From NCBI RefSeq assembly GCF_900168685.1, contig NZ_FVZN01000014.1:1426001-1490000 (forward strand): DNA of 64,000 nucleotides, given 5' to 3'. Below, one piece after another: positions 44,421 through 52,018 of the stretch. The stretch comes from Solibacillus isronensis. GTDB taxonomy: Bacteria > Bacillota > Bacilli > Bacillales_A > Planococcaceae. How positions within the stretch are numbered: position 1 is the first letter of the stretch; each line of letters starts with the position of its first letter. A program made the translations under genes and the position numbers. The notes beneath the pieces are model-generated. The model had not been told where the DNA came from. It saw only the letters and a list, made by a program, of their open reading frames with translations, and did not search any database.

Positions 44421-44806
44421 CTCTTTTCATTTTTAATTATTAAGAGAAAACAACTATTAAATGTTATAAATTACTAGTTTTTTCTACTATTTTACTATTC
44501 CCTGTAAATATGCATTTAAGACATAGAAATGCATATTTTAAAGGAATCTATTCACTTTTCGGGTGAGGAATGTAATTACATTGAAAACGAAAATACCGCT
44601 TACCTGATAAGTAAGCGATAATACTTTAAATACTTTTTTTACTAATCTTCATCCGGTTCGACTATGTTAAACAACAATAAAATAATAACGCTGTAATCCA
44701 TTCACTCCACTTATTATAGCTCAATCTTCCTAACAATCAATGACTGTACAAAGTTCCTAATTACATAAAAAAGCAGATGCACAAAAATTGTGCATCTACT
44801 TATAAA
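44421..44806. other. Intergenic region with a possible small transcript
   Basis: 386 nt between cls and rsgA. It contains a minus-strand 20-codon ORF (44642-44701) followed by a hairpin (CGCTTAC/GTAAGCG near 44596-44616) and T-rich DNA. The rest is AT-rich without recognisable signals. Confidence 0.4.
44642..44701 (-). CDS. Possible 19-residue hydrophobic peptide
   Basis: ATG at 44701 preceded by GTGGAGTGA (spacing short). The product MDYSVIILLLFNIVEPDED is a hydrophobic stretch with an acidic end. A terminator-like hairpin follows downstream. The support is weak, and it could be chance. Confidence 0.3.
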   Translation of the reverse strand: MDYSVIILLLFNIVEPDED

Positions 44807-45868
44807 TTATCTCATTTTCTTTATGCTTTTTGATATTTGCTTCCATTTACGTTTTTCCGCAAGCTGGGCATCCGTATTCGCCTTTTTCTCGATATAGGCA
44901 AGTTCCCGCTGCAGTTTATAGAAACTCGTTAACCTTGCAGCCTCAAGTGCTCCTTCTTCAACTGCCTGCAATACAGCACAACCGGGTTCATTTTTATGCT
45001 TACAATCGCGGAATCTGCAGTTTTCCGTAAGCTGTTCAATATCGGAAAAACTTGCATTTAGACTGTCCCCCTGATCCCATAGCTGCAACTCCCGCATTCC
45101 TGGAGTGTCAATCAGGCAAGCACCGGATGGTAGAACAACAAGTTCCCGGTGTGTCGTCGTATGGCGGCCTTTTGCATCATCTTCACGGATTGTGGACACT
45201 TTCATTTGTTCTGTGTTTAATAAAGCGTTCGTAAGTGTTGACTTCCCTGCACCGGAAGAACCGAGTAATGCCGCAGTTTTCCCTTCAGTTAACAACGCAT
45301 GTAATGAAACCATTCCTTCACCTGTCTGCGCACTCACCGTCAAAATATCCACACCGAAAGCAACCGATTCAATTTCTTTTAAAAACGGCGTAACATCCTC
45401 ACATAAATCCGCTTTTGTTAATACGATAACCGGTGTTGCCCCTGAATCCCATGCAGCTACTAAATAGCGTTCCAAACGGCGTATATTGAAGTCATCATTT
45501 AAACTCATACCAAGTAAAATGAGATCAACATTTGTTGCCACGATTTGTTCATCGACTTCTAGACCTGCCATTTTTCTTGTGAATTTGGATTTTCGATCAA
45601 ATAAATGATGAATTATGGCACGCTCTTCTCCCGGCATTTGTTCAATAACGACAAAATCGCCAACAGCCGGGTAATCTTTTCTTGAAAAGGCGTGGTATGC
45701 AAAATTTCCGGATACCGTTGCCAAATATTCGCCCTGTTCTGTCAGGACACGGTAAGAATGTTTATGTTCGAGTATGACGCGTCCAACAAGCTTTGTTGTC
45801 ATATCAATCGTTAATGTTTGTAGTTGTGTATCAAAAAATGCTGTAAAACCTAATTGTTGTAAATTCAA
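44807..45868 (-). CDS. rsgA: Ribosome small subunit-dependent GTPase (RsgA family, long form)
   Basis: 353 residues; TTG start with TAGGAGG 8 nt upstream. An OB-fold (about residues 30-100) precedes a circularly permuted GTPase: G4 LTKADL (about 151) comes before G1 GSSGAGKST (about 207) and G3 DTPGM (about 255). A zinc knuckle CRFRDCKHKNEPGC (about 286) and a basic C-terminus follow. RsgA checks late 30S assembly. It is about 50 residues longer than the canonical RsgA (about 295) and has an N-terminal extension, so it may be a second paralogue. Its leader carries a terminator-like hairpin (45925-45960). Confidence 0.9.
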   Translation of the reverse strand: MNLQQLGFTAFFDTQLQTLTIDMTTKLVGRVILEHKHSYRVLTEQGEYLATVSGNFAYHAFSRKDYPAVGDFVVIEQMPGEERAIIHHLFDRKSKFTRKMAGLEVDEQIVATNVDLILLGMSLNDDFNIRRLERYLVAAWDSGATPVIVLTKADLCEDVTPFLKEIESVAFGVDILTVSAQTGEGMVSLHALLTEGKTAALLGSSGAGKSTLTNALLNTEQMKVSTIREDDAKGRHTTTHRELVVLPSGACLIDTPGMRELQLWDQGDSLNASFSDIEQLTENCRFRDCKHKNEPGCAVLQAVEEGALEAARLTSFYKLQRELAYIEKKANTDAQLAEKRKWKQISKSIKKMR

Positions 45869-45924
45869 TGGAATTGCCTCCTAATGGCGTATGATAGTAT
45901 TTTTGTTTTTCAGGCAAACAAAAA

Positions 45925-45960
45925 AACCTTATGACCAGCAATTTTGCCCGTCATAAGGTT
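45925..45960 (-). terminator. Terminator-like hairpin ahead of rsgA
   Basis: 11-bp perfect stem (AACCTTATGAC with GTCATAAGGTT) followed on the minus strand by TTTTTTGTTTG. It lies about 57 nt upstream of the rsgA start and downstream of a 26-codon ORF, an arrangement compatible with attenuation. Confidence 0.75.
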
Positions 45961-45995
45961 TCATACGCACAGTAAAGGAGCGTGACTCTTCTATA

Positions 45996-46076
45996 TTAGA
46001 AGGCACTTTTGTGGCGAATGTCATATGACAAGCATAATTGCATTGATTCAATCTCATGTAATTTAGTCATATTCAT
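45996..46076 (-). CDS. Possible 26-residue leader peptide
   Basis: ATG at 46076, or ATG at 46070 with GGTGA 5 nt upstream. The product is MNMTKLHEIESMQLCLSYDI plus RHKSAF. It lies just upstream of the terminator-like hairpin at 45925-45960 that precedes rsgA. It may be an attenuation leader peptide or a small independent gene; neither is proven. Confidence 0.4.
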   Translation of the reverse strand: MNMTKLHEIESMQLCLSYDIRHKSAF

Positions 46077-46236
46077 CACCATCTTTCTCCATTAGTTAAT
46101 CCAACTATAACAATAGATAGAATGTTTTGTCAATACAGTTTTCAACTATTTTTTACCAAAGTATCGGTTTACTTCTCTTTAAAAGATTGGGAAAATGTAA
46201 GCATAGAAAAAACACATTTATTAAGGAGTAATTATA

Positions 46237-46752
46237 ATGAACATTCAACTAATACAATGTACCATTGAAAATTTAGAAACTTTACAAACAATCAGCCGCG
46301 ATACATTTTACGAAACATTTCATGAGCAAAATAGCGAGGAAAGTATGACAACGTATTTGAACACAGCTTTTTCAGCAGTAAAACTGACAGCTGAGCTTGA
46401 AAATAAACACTCACTATTTAAGTTACTGTATGTAAATGAAGAGCTTGCAGGTTATTTAAAAGTTAATATAGATGAAGCCCAGTCCGAACAATTAGGGCCG
46501 GATGCACTTGAAGTAGAGCGAATTTATATTCTAAGCCGTTTTCAGAAACTCGGTTTAGGGAAAGTATTGATAAATGAAGCGATCAAACTGGCTAATGAAA
46601 TGAATAAAAACAAAATTTGGCTCGGTGTATGGGAAAAAAATATGAATGCCATTGCATTTTATGAAAAAGCGGGCTTTGAAAAAACAGGCTCCCATTCATT
46701 TTTCATGGGTGAAGAAGAACAAATCGATTTTATTATGACAAAACATTTGTGA
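46237..46752 (+). CDS. paiA: PaiA-like GNAT N-acetyltransferase
   Basis: 171 residues starting after AAGGAG. The GNAT fold is clear: ERIYILSRFQKLGLGKVLINEA (acetyl-CoA loop, about residue 93) and WLGVWEKNMNAIAFYEKAGFEKTG (about 128). PaiA in B. subtilis acetylates spermidine/spermine and affects sporulation and protease production. The paiB gene follows after 9 nt, the same pairing as in B. subtilis, which supports the assignment over a generic GNAT. Confidence 0.88.
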   Translation: MNIQLIQCTIENLETLQTISRDTFYETFHEQNSEESMTTYLNTAFSAVKLTAELENKHSLFKLLYVNEELAGYLKVNIDEAQSEQLGPDALEVERIYILSRFQKLGLGKVLINEAIKLANEMNKNKIWLGVWEKNMNAIAFYEKAGFEKTGSHSFFMGEEEQIDFIMTKHL

Positions 46753-46761
46753 GGGAAAACG

Positions 46762-47364
46762 ATGTACATTCCAAAGCAGTATCAGTTAACAGATGAGCAA
46801 AAGATTCGTCAGATTATTAAAGAATATAGTTTTGCGACAGTTGTTTCTATTCATCAAGGGGTACCGGAAGCTACTCATTTACCGCTCTATTTAAGTGAAG
46901 ATGGAAAGTTTCTATATGGTCATTTTGCACGTGCCAACACACAGTGGAAAGATATTCTCGATCAACAGGTGCTCGCAGTTTTTAATGGACCTCATAGCTA
47001 TATCTCCTCTTCCTGGTACGAAACAAAAGATTCAGTACCAACATGGAATTATGTATCTGTCCATGTAAAGGGTCTTGTCGAAATGATGGAGGATGAGGAA
47101 GAAATCCGAAGATCTCTTCACCATTTAATTGAGAAGTATGAAACTCCAAATAGCTCCTATGATGTAAATGATGTCGACTCCAAATATATGACCGGCTTAT
47201 TGAAAGGTATTGTGCCGTTCAAATTACGAATAAGCACAATTGAAGCTGCTGCAAAATTGAGCCAAGGTCATTCGAAAGAACGCCAAAAACTCGTCATCGA
47301 TGAATTACTAAAACGGAATGACGGTTTTGATGAAGTTATCGCTAAATTGATGATGGAAAATTAA
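46762..47364 (+). CDS. paiB: PaiB-like FMN-binding transcriptional regulator
   Basis: 200 residues, second gene of the pair. It has a split-barrel flavin-binding fold: MYIPKQYQLTDEQKIRQIIKEY at the N-terminus, THLPLYL, the FARANTQWKDI motif (about residue 50) and VPTWNYVSVHVKG (about 97), all typical of PaiB. B. subtilis PaiB represses sporulation and degradative-enzyme genes. No helix-turn-helix is evident, as in other PaiB proteins. The start follows GAGGG. Confidence 0.92.
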   Translation: MYIPKQYQLTDEQKIRQIIKEYSFATVVSIHQGVPEATHLPLYLSEDGKFLYGHFARANTQWKDILDQQVLAVFNGPHSYISSSWYETKDSVPTWNYVSVHVKGLVEMMEDEEEIRRSLHHLIEKYETPNSSYDVNDVDSKYMTGLLKGIVPFKLRISTIEAAAKLSQGHSKERQKLVIDELLKRNDGFDEVIAKLMMEN

Positions 47365-47409
47365 CGCATTGTAAAATGTTAGAATTATTTAAATAGTCTT
47401 ATATTTTAA

Positions 47410-47438
47410 TTGACACCTTTACCCTGATATGGTAAATT
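47410..47438 (+). promoter_or_regulatory. SigA-type promoter of the yceI-like gene
   Basis: TTGACA at 47410-47415, 17-nt spacer, TAAATT at 47433-47438. It lies 60 nt upstream of the chosen start. Confidence 0.75.
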
Positions 47439-47456
47439 TATCTCGAATTCAAGGTA
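47439..47456. promoter_or_regulatory. MhqR-like operator
   Basis: TATCTCGAATTCAAGGTA is an imperfect palindrome abutting the -10 box. It closely resembles the MhqR box of B. subtilis as I recall it (TATCTCGAATTCGAGATA), differing at two positions. A MarR-type repressor bound here would block transcription initiation. Match from memory, not from a search. Confidence 0.6.
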
Positions 47457-47497
47457 AAGAATTTCTTGAGTTTCATAATAGTTGGGAGGAATTTATC

Positions 47498-48025
47498 ATG
47501 GCAAAATGGCAAATCGATCAGGCACACTCAACAATTGGTTTTGAAGTCAAGCATATGATGGTGTCGAAAGTAAAAGGTCAGTTTACTAATTACTCAGCGG
47601 ATGTAGAAGTTGATAATTTAGAAGATTTAACATCGGCAAAAATTGATATTACTATCGATACAACAAGTATTAATACAAGCAATGAAGATCGTGACAACCA
47701 CTTAAAATCAGCGGAATTCTTTGATATTGAGCAATTCCCTGACATTAAGTTTAATTCGACAAACATCACAAAAGATGGTGACGATTATAAAGTTTCAGGC
47801 GATTTGACGATTAAAGATGTAACAAAACCGGCAGTATTTGATGTGGAATATGGCGGTAAAGGAACAAACCCATGGGGTGTTGAAGTTTATGGTTTTGAAG
47901 CGGAAACAAAAATTGACCGTGAAGAATTCGGCCTTACATGGAATGCAGCACTTGAAACAGGCGGCGTATTAGTAGGTAAAGATATTAAGATTAAAGTGGA
48001 ACTTGAATTAAACCCAGCACAATAA
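47498..48025 (+). CDS. YceI family protein
   Basis: 175 residues from ATG 47498, preceded by GGGAGG 8 nt upstream; an in-frame ATG at 47429 overlaps the promoter and is rejected. YceI proteins are lipocalin-like barrels that bind polyisoprenoid or quinone-like molecules. Family motifs are WQIDQAHSTIGFEVKHMMVSKV at the N-terminus, FDIEQFPDIKF (about residue 80) and GDLTIKDVTKP (about 103), ending with VGKDIKIKVEL. There is no signal peptide, so it is cytoplasmic. The MhqR-like operator suggests induction by quinones or electrophiles (inference). Confidence 0.92.
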   Translation: MAKWQIDQAHSTIGFEVKHMMVSKVKGQFTNYSADVEVDNLEDLTSAKIDITIDTTSINTSNEDRDNHLKSAEFFDIEQFPDIKFNSTNITKDGDDYKVSGDLTIKDVTKPAVFDVEYGGKGTNPWGVEVYGFEAETKIDREEFGLTWNAALETGGVLVGKDIKIKVELELNPAQ

Positions 48026-48141
48026 TTATTAATGAACAGCCGTAGCTATTTTGGAAACGGCTGTTTTTTTCTTGCAACTTTCTATTTTTATCAGCGTCAA
48101 ATGTTAAAACATTATTTTCCAGTTTATTGAGAGGTGCTTTT

Positions 48142-48687
48142 TTGCGGAATTTTTGGTCTGCCATTATGATCTTCAGTTTATGTCTTGCCTTTATCGGAGT
48201 TTGCTTTTATTTAATGCGAACTACTTTATGGACGTTTTCCTATACAACACTTATCGTTGTCGCTCTTCTTTTTGTGCTAATTATATATACGTTACTTCAG
48301 GAATATAAACAATTATCACGCTTAAAAAAAGCGGTTACCTTTGTTGTGAATACAACCTCCATTGTATTTACATCGATCATTATTTTATTTTTCGCATTAA
48401 AAATCGTTGTCTATTCATTTGGCGGTACAGAACATCTGTTAACATCCTTTTCACCAAAGATGGGTTATACTTTGGATTTCTATGCTTTTGATGCAGGGGC
48501 GATGGGATCGTTTGGTGTCCGAGGAGAACTCGATGGTCCTTTTGGATTTAAAAAGCAGATTTATTATGAAAAGCATGCCGAAGAAGCAAATATTCAATGG
48601 CTGACCGATGAGATTGTCGTTATTAATGGGCACGAACTCAATTTAAAAAACGGTGAAACATTTGGCTATACAATTAATACGAGGTGA
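48142..48687 (+). CDS. DUF5412-like membrane protein
   Basis: 181 residues; TTG 48142 follows GAGGTG by 6 nt (another TTG at 48127 is less well placed). Three membrane helices lie in about the first 100 residues (FWSAIMIFSLCLAFIGVCF, TTLIVVALLFVLIIYTL and IVFTSIIILFFALKIVVY). An extracytoplasmic domain with FGVRGELDGPFGFKKQIYYE follows. It resembles DUF5412; function unknown. Its stop overlaps the region of the HAD gene start, so they are co-transcribed. Confidence 0.72.
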   Translation: MRNFWSAIMIFSLCLAFIGVCFYLMRTTLWTFSYTTLIVVALLFVLIIYTLLQEYKQLSRLKKAVTFVVNTTSIVFTSIIILFFALKIVVYSFGGTEHLLTSFSPKMGYTLDFYAFDAGAMGSFGVRGELDGPFGFKKQIYYEKHAEEANIQWLTDEIVVINGHELNLKNGETFGYTINTR

Positions 48688-48692
48688 TGATA

Positions 48693-49364
48693 ATGCAAAC
48701 AGCAATTATTTTTGATATGGATGGCACTTTATTTCAAACAAATCTTATTTTAGAACCGGCGCTCGAGCGTACATTTGAGTATTTACGTCAAAATAATCTA
48801 TGGTCAGGTGCTACACCTATTGAGAAATACCGAGAAATAATGGGTGTCCCTCTTAATGTTGTTTGGAAATCGTTATGTCCCGATCATTCCGATAAAATTC
48901 GTGAAAAGAGCAATCATTATTTTCAGGCTGCACTTATTGAAGAAATCCGACAAGGAAACGGTGCCCTTTATGAAAACGTATTGCCGACACTTCAATCATT
49001 GAGTGAATCTTACCCATTATTTATTGCAAGTAATGGCGAAACGCCTTATTTACAAGCAATTATATCTACTTATAATTTAGAACGTTGGATAAAGGGATGC
49101 TATAGTATTGATATAATTCCATCAAAAAATAAATCCCATCTTGTTGAACGAATAAAAAAAGAACAGGATATAGTCAACGGTTTTGTCGTTGGTGACCGCG
49201 CATCCGATATTAACGCAGCGACTGATAACAATTTAATAGCCATTGCAGTTAACTTTGATTTCGCCCAACTTGAAGAAATAAAAAAAGCTCATCATACCGT
49301 TGAACAATTTCCGCAATTAATCGACATTATAAACACATATCGAACACCTACAGTGGAGGCATAA
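48693..49364 (+). CDS. HAD-superfamily hydrolase
   Basis: 223 residues from ATG 48693, with GAGGTGA about 5 nt upstream. Motif I is IIFDMDGTLFQTN (nucleophile Asp and Asp+2), motif II FIASNGE (about residue 110), motif III Lys in PSKNKSHL (about 146) and motif IV VVGDRASDINAA (about 163). The helical cap after motif I is of the phosphoglycolate-phosphatase/PGMB type. It likely acts on a small phosphorylated metabolite; substrate unknown. It is the second gene in a three-gene cluster. Confidence 0.9.
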   Translation: MQTAIIFDMDGTLFQTNLILEPALERTFEYLRQNNLWSGATPIEKYREIMGVPLNVVWKSLCPDHSDKIREKSNHYFQAALIEEIRQGNGALYENVLPTLQSLSESYPLFIASNGETPYLQAIISTYNLERWIKGCYSIDIIPSKNKSHLVERIKKEQDIVNGFVVGDRASDINAATDNNLIAIAVNFDFAQLEEIKKAHHTVEQFPQLIDIINTYRTPTVEA

Positions 49365-49365
49365 C

Positions 49366-49629
49366 ATGAAAAACTCAACCAAAAATTCGGATTTGCTTAA
49401 ATTAAGCAGCATATTTGCGCTCATTGGACTACTATTAATTATTTTTAACGGAAGAATTGCCAATTCATTTGGCTCAATTTGGATACACTCTCTTGGGGGT
49501 ATGTCAGATACAAATGAATACATATTTATAAAAACGAGTTATGCCAATGCATCCCTTGTTATTGGCGGGATATTATTGGGCATCAGTTTAATCGCTATGC
49601 TTTTCAGCTGGTATCAACTTAGAAGTTAA
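49366..49629 (+). CDS. Small two-helix membrane protein
   Basis: 87 residues; its ATG follows the HAD stop by 1 nt with a GTGGAGG site inside the HAD gene. Two membrane helices (LSSIFALIGLLLIIF, about residues 12-27, and ASLVIGGILLGISLIAMLF, about 62-80) flank a loop with GSIWIHSLGGMSDTNEYIF. No family recognised. It is the last gene of the DUF5412-HAD cluster, followed by a terminator. Confidence 0.75.
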   Translation: MKNSTKNSDLLKLSSIFALIGLLLIIFNGRIANSFGSIWIHSLGGMSDTNEYIFIKTSYANASLVIGGILLGISLIAMLFSWYQLRS

Positions 49630-49631
49630 AC

Positions 49632-49665
49632 AAAAAAGCATCGATTTTTAATTCGATGCTTTTTT
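49632..49665. terminator. Bidirectional terminator
   Basis: 13-bp perfect stem (AAAAAAGCATCGA with TCGATGCTTTTTT) and 8-nt loop between the small membrane protein gene and the convergent repeat-protein gene. Confidence 0.92.
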
Positions 49666-49675
49666 ACGTATAAAT

Positions 49676-50245
49676 TTATTTGTTATTACTTTTATATTTT
49701 TCATGTACGGATGTTTCCTGAACTGGCTCGTCAGGTATACGGTTATACGATTCTTTCTCGGTTTCAACATTTGTTTCTTGTTGTTGATTACCTTCTACAT
49801 GACTGCGTTCATTATAAGATTTCATCTCTTCATCATTACGTTCATCCGGCAAACGGTTATATGATTCTTTCACCGACTCAACAGTTTGATTCTGTTTCAT
49901 GTTATCTTCTACATGGCTGCGTTCATTATAGTCTTTCATTTTTGCTTCATCACGCTCATCCGGTAAGCGGTTATACGATTCTTTATTCGTTTCTAGGCTT
50001 TTTTTTTCCTCGTTTCCTTCGACATGACTGCGTTCATTATAGTTATCCATTTTCTTATCATCACGCTCATCCGGTAAACGGTTAAACGATTCTTTGTTTG
50101 TTTTAAGCAATAAATCATCTTTCATTGATTCGTTTTGTACATTTACGTGATTCGTTTCATCAAATTTTTCTACTTTCTCGTCTTTACGTTCATCAGGTAA
50201 GCGGTTATATGATTTTTTGTTTGTTTCAGATTCTTTGTTTTCCAT
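49676..50245 (-). CDS. Disordered five-repeat hydrophilic protein
   Basis: 189 residues made of five tandem copies, spaced about 37-41 residues, of a unit with core KESYNRLPDERDD and a second block YNERSHVE. Cores start near residues 13, 54, 91, 129 and 167; the last copy is degenerate (YNRIPDEP). The composition is highly charged and rich in Asn, Glu, Lys and Asp, with no Cys or Trp and no signal peptide or membrane helix. It is likely disordered. It recalls stress-related hydrophilins, but I do not recognise a family. The start follows AGGAGG. Confidence 0.8.
   Translation of the reverse strand: MENKESETNKKSYNRLPDERKDEKVEKFDETNHVNVQNESMKDDLLLKTNKESFNRLPDERDDKKMDNYNERSHVEGNEEKKSLETNKESYNRLPDERDEAKMKDYNERSHVEDNMKQNQTVESVKESYNRLPDERNDEEMKSYNERSHVEGNQQQETNVETEKESYNRIPDEPVQETSVHEKYKSNNK
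49716..50230 (-). repeat. Tandem coding repeat, about 114-nt period
   Basis: The DNA encoding YNRLPDER-type blocks recurs five times (for example near 49730, 49850, 49965, 50080 and 50205), with strong nucleotide identity in CATCACGTTCATCCGGTAA-like segments. Copy-number variation by slippage or recombination is possible. Confidence 0.8.
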
Positions 50246-50369
50246 TTTCCATTCCTCCTACTGTATCCATGTAGCTAACGATGATTGAAGCGTGATAGTC
50301 ATCTATTCCCTTAAATATCTACATAAAAACATTCGGTGCAATTGTCTCCGTCTTAAAACATTCCATACT

Positions 50370-50409
50370 AAAAATCGCCCTTTTATTTAACAGTAAAAGG
50401 GCGATTTTT
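50370..50409 (-). terminator. Terminator of the siderophore uptake operon
   Basis: 16-bp perfect stem (AAAAATCGCCCTTTTA with TAAAAGGGCGATTTTT) and 8-nt loop. Confidence 0.9.
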
Positions 50410-50482
50410 ATCAATTTGAAGTAGAGCTAAAGAATTCAACCGTAGTTTATTTAGTTATAAAACAGCCGTTTGTTCCACCTGC

Positions 50483-51217
50483 TTAGTCATCTGATCTTAA
50501 AAATCGTAGAACCCGGCTCATTGTAGTCGGAATGACAGATGCGTGATTTTCGCTTTCTGCTATATAAAATTCACAGTTAGTCCATTTCTCAGAAGCCATT
50601 GCAACAAATTTCTGCGCATCATCAACCATATCGCCCTCTTTCCCTCCGACTCCTATGAATATAGGTGCTTCAATAGGATTTTCCACTTGTTGAATTGTCC
50701 GAAAAAGCTCATGATCATTCCACCAAATCGATGGGCTTAAAGCTACATATTTATAAAAGCTGTCCGGATAAATTAAATAACTCCACAATACAAATAATCC
50801 GCCTAACGAGTGTCCATACAGTGATATTTTCTGATCGTGAACTGCATATTTTTCCTGAAGCATCGGTACAATTTGCTGCAAAATAAAATCCATTAATTGT
50901 ACTGCTCCTCCAGCCGGAAGCTCCTGCATCACTTTCCCCCTGCGAACAGGAAAATGATAATGAACTGCCGGTGCCGTGAAATCATAAAATCGCTGTTTTG
51001 GAATATCCTTTTCATCATGGCCGATACCAACAATAATTGCAGGATCAACCAATGTTTTTTTCCTATTTCGCAACTGCATTGACATTGTTTCATACATCAG
51101 TTTACTGTAGCGTGTTCCATCCAACACGATGATTACCGGAAACCCTTCTGCCGGAGGGATTTCATTCGGTGCGTAAATGTCCACAATATAGGAATAGCCA
51201 TTGTACTTTGATTGCAT
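50483..51217 (-). CDS. Putative siderophore esterase (YbbA/BesA/IroE-like alpha/beta hydrolase)
   Basis: About 244 residues; ATG 51217 has AGGTGA 5 nt upstream, better than the GTG at 51226. The catalytic Ser is in LYGHSLGGLF (about residue 132) and the His in ESENHASV (about 225). It is the last gene of a siderophore-uptake operon; B. subtilis feuABC is likewise followed by ybbA. Such esterases cut the trilactone backbone of imported ferric siderophores to release iron. There is no signal peptide, so action is cytoplasmic. The exact siderophore is not known. Confidence 0.85.
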   Translation of the reverse strand: MQSKYNGYSYIVDIYAPNEIPPAEGFPVIIVLDGTRYSKLMYETMSMQLRNRKKTLVDPAIIVGIGHDEKDIPKQRFYDFTAPAVHYHFPVRRGKVMQELPAGGAVQLMDFILQQIVPMLQEKYAVHDQKISLYGHSLGGLFVLWSYLIYPDSFYKYVALSPSIWWNDHELFRTIQQVENPIEAPIFIGVGGKEGDMVDDAQKFVAMASEKWTNCEFYIAESENHASVIPTTMSRVLRFLRSDD

Positions 51218-51226
51218 TAAATTCAC

Positions 51227-52012
51227 CTATTTCATTAAATTATATGAAAAACAGACGGGTACCTGATGTTCCTGATCAATCATAATCTTAGCGTCAATCT
51301 GGAAAACACTTTTTAGTATGTCGGCTTTCATTATTTGTTTAGGAGTGCCTGTATGAAGCACTTCCCCCTTTTTCATAGCGATCAGTTCATCTGAAAATCT
51401 TGCAGCATGGTTCAAATCATGGAGCACCATAATTATCGTACAGCCAAACGTTCTATTGAGTTGCTGAACAATTTCAAGCACTTCCAGTTGATGTGCCATA
51501 TCCAAGTATGTCGTCGGTTCATCCAGCAGTAAAATATCGGTTTCTTGCGCCAAAGCCATCGCCAGCCACACACGCTGCCGTTGCCCACCTGAAAGTGCTG
51601 CGATTTCACGGTTTTGGAACTCCAAAGTGTTTGTGACTTCCATAGCCCAATTAATTTTTTCGTTGTCTTCTTTTGTAAGGCGTCCAACATTTTTCCGGTG
51701 AGGATAGCGTCCATACGAAATAAGCTCATGTACTTTCAGCTGTCCCGGTGCTGCCGGAGACTGTACGAGTAATGCCAGTTTTTTTGCGATTTCCTTAGTA
51801 GACATCGTATTCATGTTTTCATCCTGCAGAAAAATTTCGCCACATTCCTTTTTTAAAATCCGGCCGATTGTTTTTAATAAAGTAGATTTACCGCATCCAT
51901 TAGGTCCGATAATCGTTGTAATCTTACCTGTTTGAATGCGAACATTTAAATTTTCGATAATTCTTGTATTCTCATAACCTGTCGTTAAGCTTTCTACTTC
52001 AAATGCATACAA
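51227..52012 (-). CDS. Iron-siderophore ABC transporter ATPase (FecE/FhuC type)
   Basis: 261 residues. Walker A GPNGCGKST (about residue 37), signature LSGGQRQRVWLAMAL (about 142), Walker B ILLLDEPTTYLD (about 163) and the H-loop MVLHDLNHA are complete. It energises the FecCD-type permease pair encoded upstream. Unlike B. subtilis feuABC, which depends on a separately encoded ATPase, this operon has its own. It starts 6 nt after the second permease ends. Confidence 0.94.
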   Translation of the reverse strand: MYAFEVESLTTGYENTRIIENLNVRIQTGKITTIIGPNGCGKSTLLKTIGRILKKECGEIFLQDENMNTMSTKEIAKKLALLVQSPAAPGQLKVHELISYGRYPHRKNVGRLTKEDNEKINWAMEVTNTLEFQNREIAALSGGQRQRVWLAMALAQETDILLLDEPTTYLDMAHQLEVLEIVQQLNRTFGCTIIMVLHDLNHAARFSDELIAMKKGEVLHTGTPKQIMKADILKSVFQIDAKIMIDQEHQVPVCFSYNLMK

Positions 52013-52018
52013 TATATC

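Noticed and set aside
49716-50230. CRISPR-like array
   Set aside because: The repeats are coding, with conserved reading frame and related sequence between them, so not repeat-spacer structure.
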